A model generated the notes under the pieces. It saw only the letters and a program-made list of their open reading frames with translations. It was not told the DNA's origin and did not search any database. A DNA stretch of 5,346 bases from Acidobacteriaceae bacterium (GTDB taxonomy: Bacteria; Acidobacteriota; Terriglobia; Terriglobales; SbA1), in contig PMHI01000728.1 in NCBI GenBank assembly GCA_003156615.1, positions 2,953 to 8,298 on the forward strand, in the 5' to 3' direction. Shown here piece after piece: positions 5,054 through 5,346 of this stretch (position 1 is the first letter of the stretch; each line of letters starts with the position of its first letter). A program made the position numbers and the translations under genes.

Positions 5054-5346
5054 CGTGGCGTTGCCGCGACGTCCAATGGGGACGTAGGATTCCCGTTTTC
5101 CCTCTGGAGCAGCAGTTCAAGTTCGCGTACACTTCTCGCCGTCAGTACTTCCACTGGCAGGACCCTTCCAAAAGCCTCCTTCAGTTCCTCGAGCAATATC
5201 GAGGTCATCAGCGAGTCGATACCCAATTCGCGCAGCGAGGCGTCCGGTCGAATCTCTTGCAGGGGGCATCCGATCAGGTGGGCGAGAAGGGCTTGCAAAC
5301 TGACGCTCGGTGACGCCGGTGGCTGATCTGGCACCGGCGTGCGGTC
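5050..5346 (-). CDS. Acyl/peptidyl carrier domain, C-terminal end of a protein entering from the right edge
   Basis: The frame is open to the window edge and ends at TGA 5052-5050. Seen: a Pro-rich stretch (PDQPPASPSVS), then a four-helix carrier domain with LLAHLIG, IRPDASLRELGIDSL and ILLEELKEAFGRVLPVEVL, then SVRELELLLQ and a short tail. The serine of GIDSL (residue 41 if GTG 5334 were the start) is the phosphopantetheine attachment site. No Shine-Dalgarno precedes GTG 5334, and the Pro/Ser-rich segment looks like an interdomain linker. I therefore prefer the C-terminal carrier domain of a polyketide synthase, NRPS or acyl-AMP ligase-type protein over a free 94-residue ACP. The 'PVEVL' and 'SVRELELLL' style favours polyketide-type carriers over fatty-acid AcpP. 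It probably depends on the convergent phosphopantetheinyl transferase for activation. The downstream acyltransferase pseudogene overlaps its stop. Confidence 0.8.
   Translation of the reverse strand, partial: DRTPVPDQPPASPSVSLQALLAHLIGCPLQEIRPDASLRELGIDSLMTSILLEELKEAFGRVLPVEVLTARSVRELELLLQRENGNPTSPLDVAATPR

Noticed and set aside
1..5346. CRISPR arrays, tRNA or rRNA genes, insertion-sequence ends
   Set aside because: No regularly spaced repeats beyond two copies, no tRNA-like cloverleaf and no transposase were seen on either strand.

Overview
The window looks like bacterial chromosome of fairly high G+C, probably from a soil or sediment organism. A DUF2760 gene directly followed by two Hsp70-family genes is an arrangement I associate with Acidobacteriota and several proteobacterial groups. 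Acidobacteriota is my best guess, from gene content and codon style only, and no marker gene here settles it.

Left part (1-3083, minus strand). This is a tight operon read right to left: a DUF2760 protein (2517-3083), a DnaK-like Hsp70 of about 615 residues (617-2464), and a second, paralogous Hsp70 (608 to beyond base 1). The second Hsp70 has no stop in the window; only its first ~202 residues are visible. Strong Shine-Dalgarno sequences place the two Hsp70 starts at a TTG (2464) and a GTG (608), both shorter than the longest possible reading frames. The second gene's Shine-Dalgarno overlaps the first gene's stop codon. The leader of the operon carries a 15-bp-period tandem repeat and, further up, a weak promoter with a dyad.

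Middle (3084-3699). An intergenic stretch separates the chaperone operon from a divergent plus-strand gene. Its right half reads as the C-terminal end of a uracil-DNA glycosylase-like protein whose N-terminal part is missing and probably frameshifted.

Right part (3700-5346). A plus-strand Sfp-type 4'-phosphopantetheinyl transferase gene (about 3700-4467) converges on a minus-strand pair. That pair is the C-terminal acyl/peptidyl carrier domain of a protein entering from the right edge (5050-5346), followed by a GNAT-like acyltransferase gene (about 4542-5053). The GNAT gene is broken by two frameshifts and one nonsense codon. The transferase and the carrier domain are natural enzyme and substrate, so this is probably the edge of a polyketide, nonribosomal-peptide or lipid-conjugate locus. 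One neighbour has decayed, and a glycosylase remnant sits in frame with the transferase. I see no RNA genes, CRISPR arrays, insertion sequences or complete mobile elements, and nothing that I would call a wholly new system.
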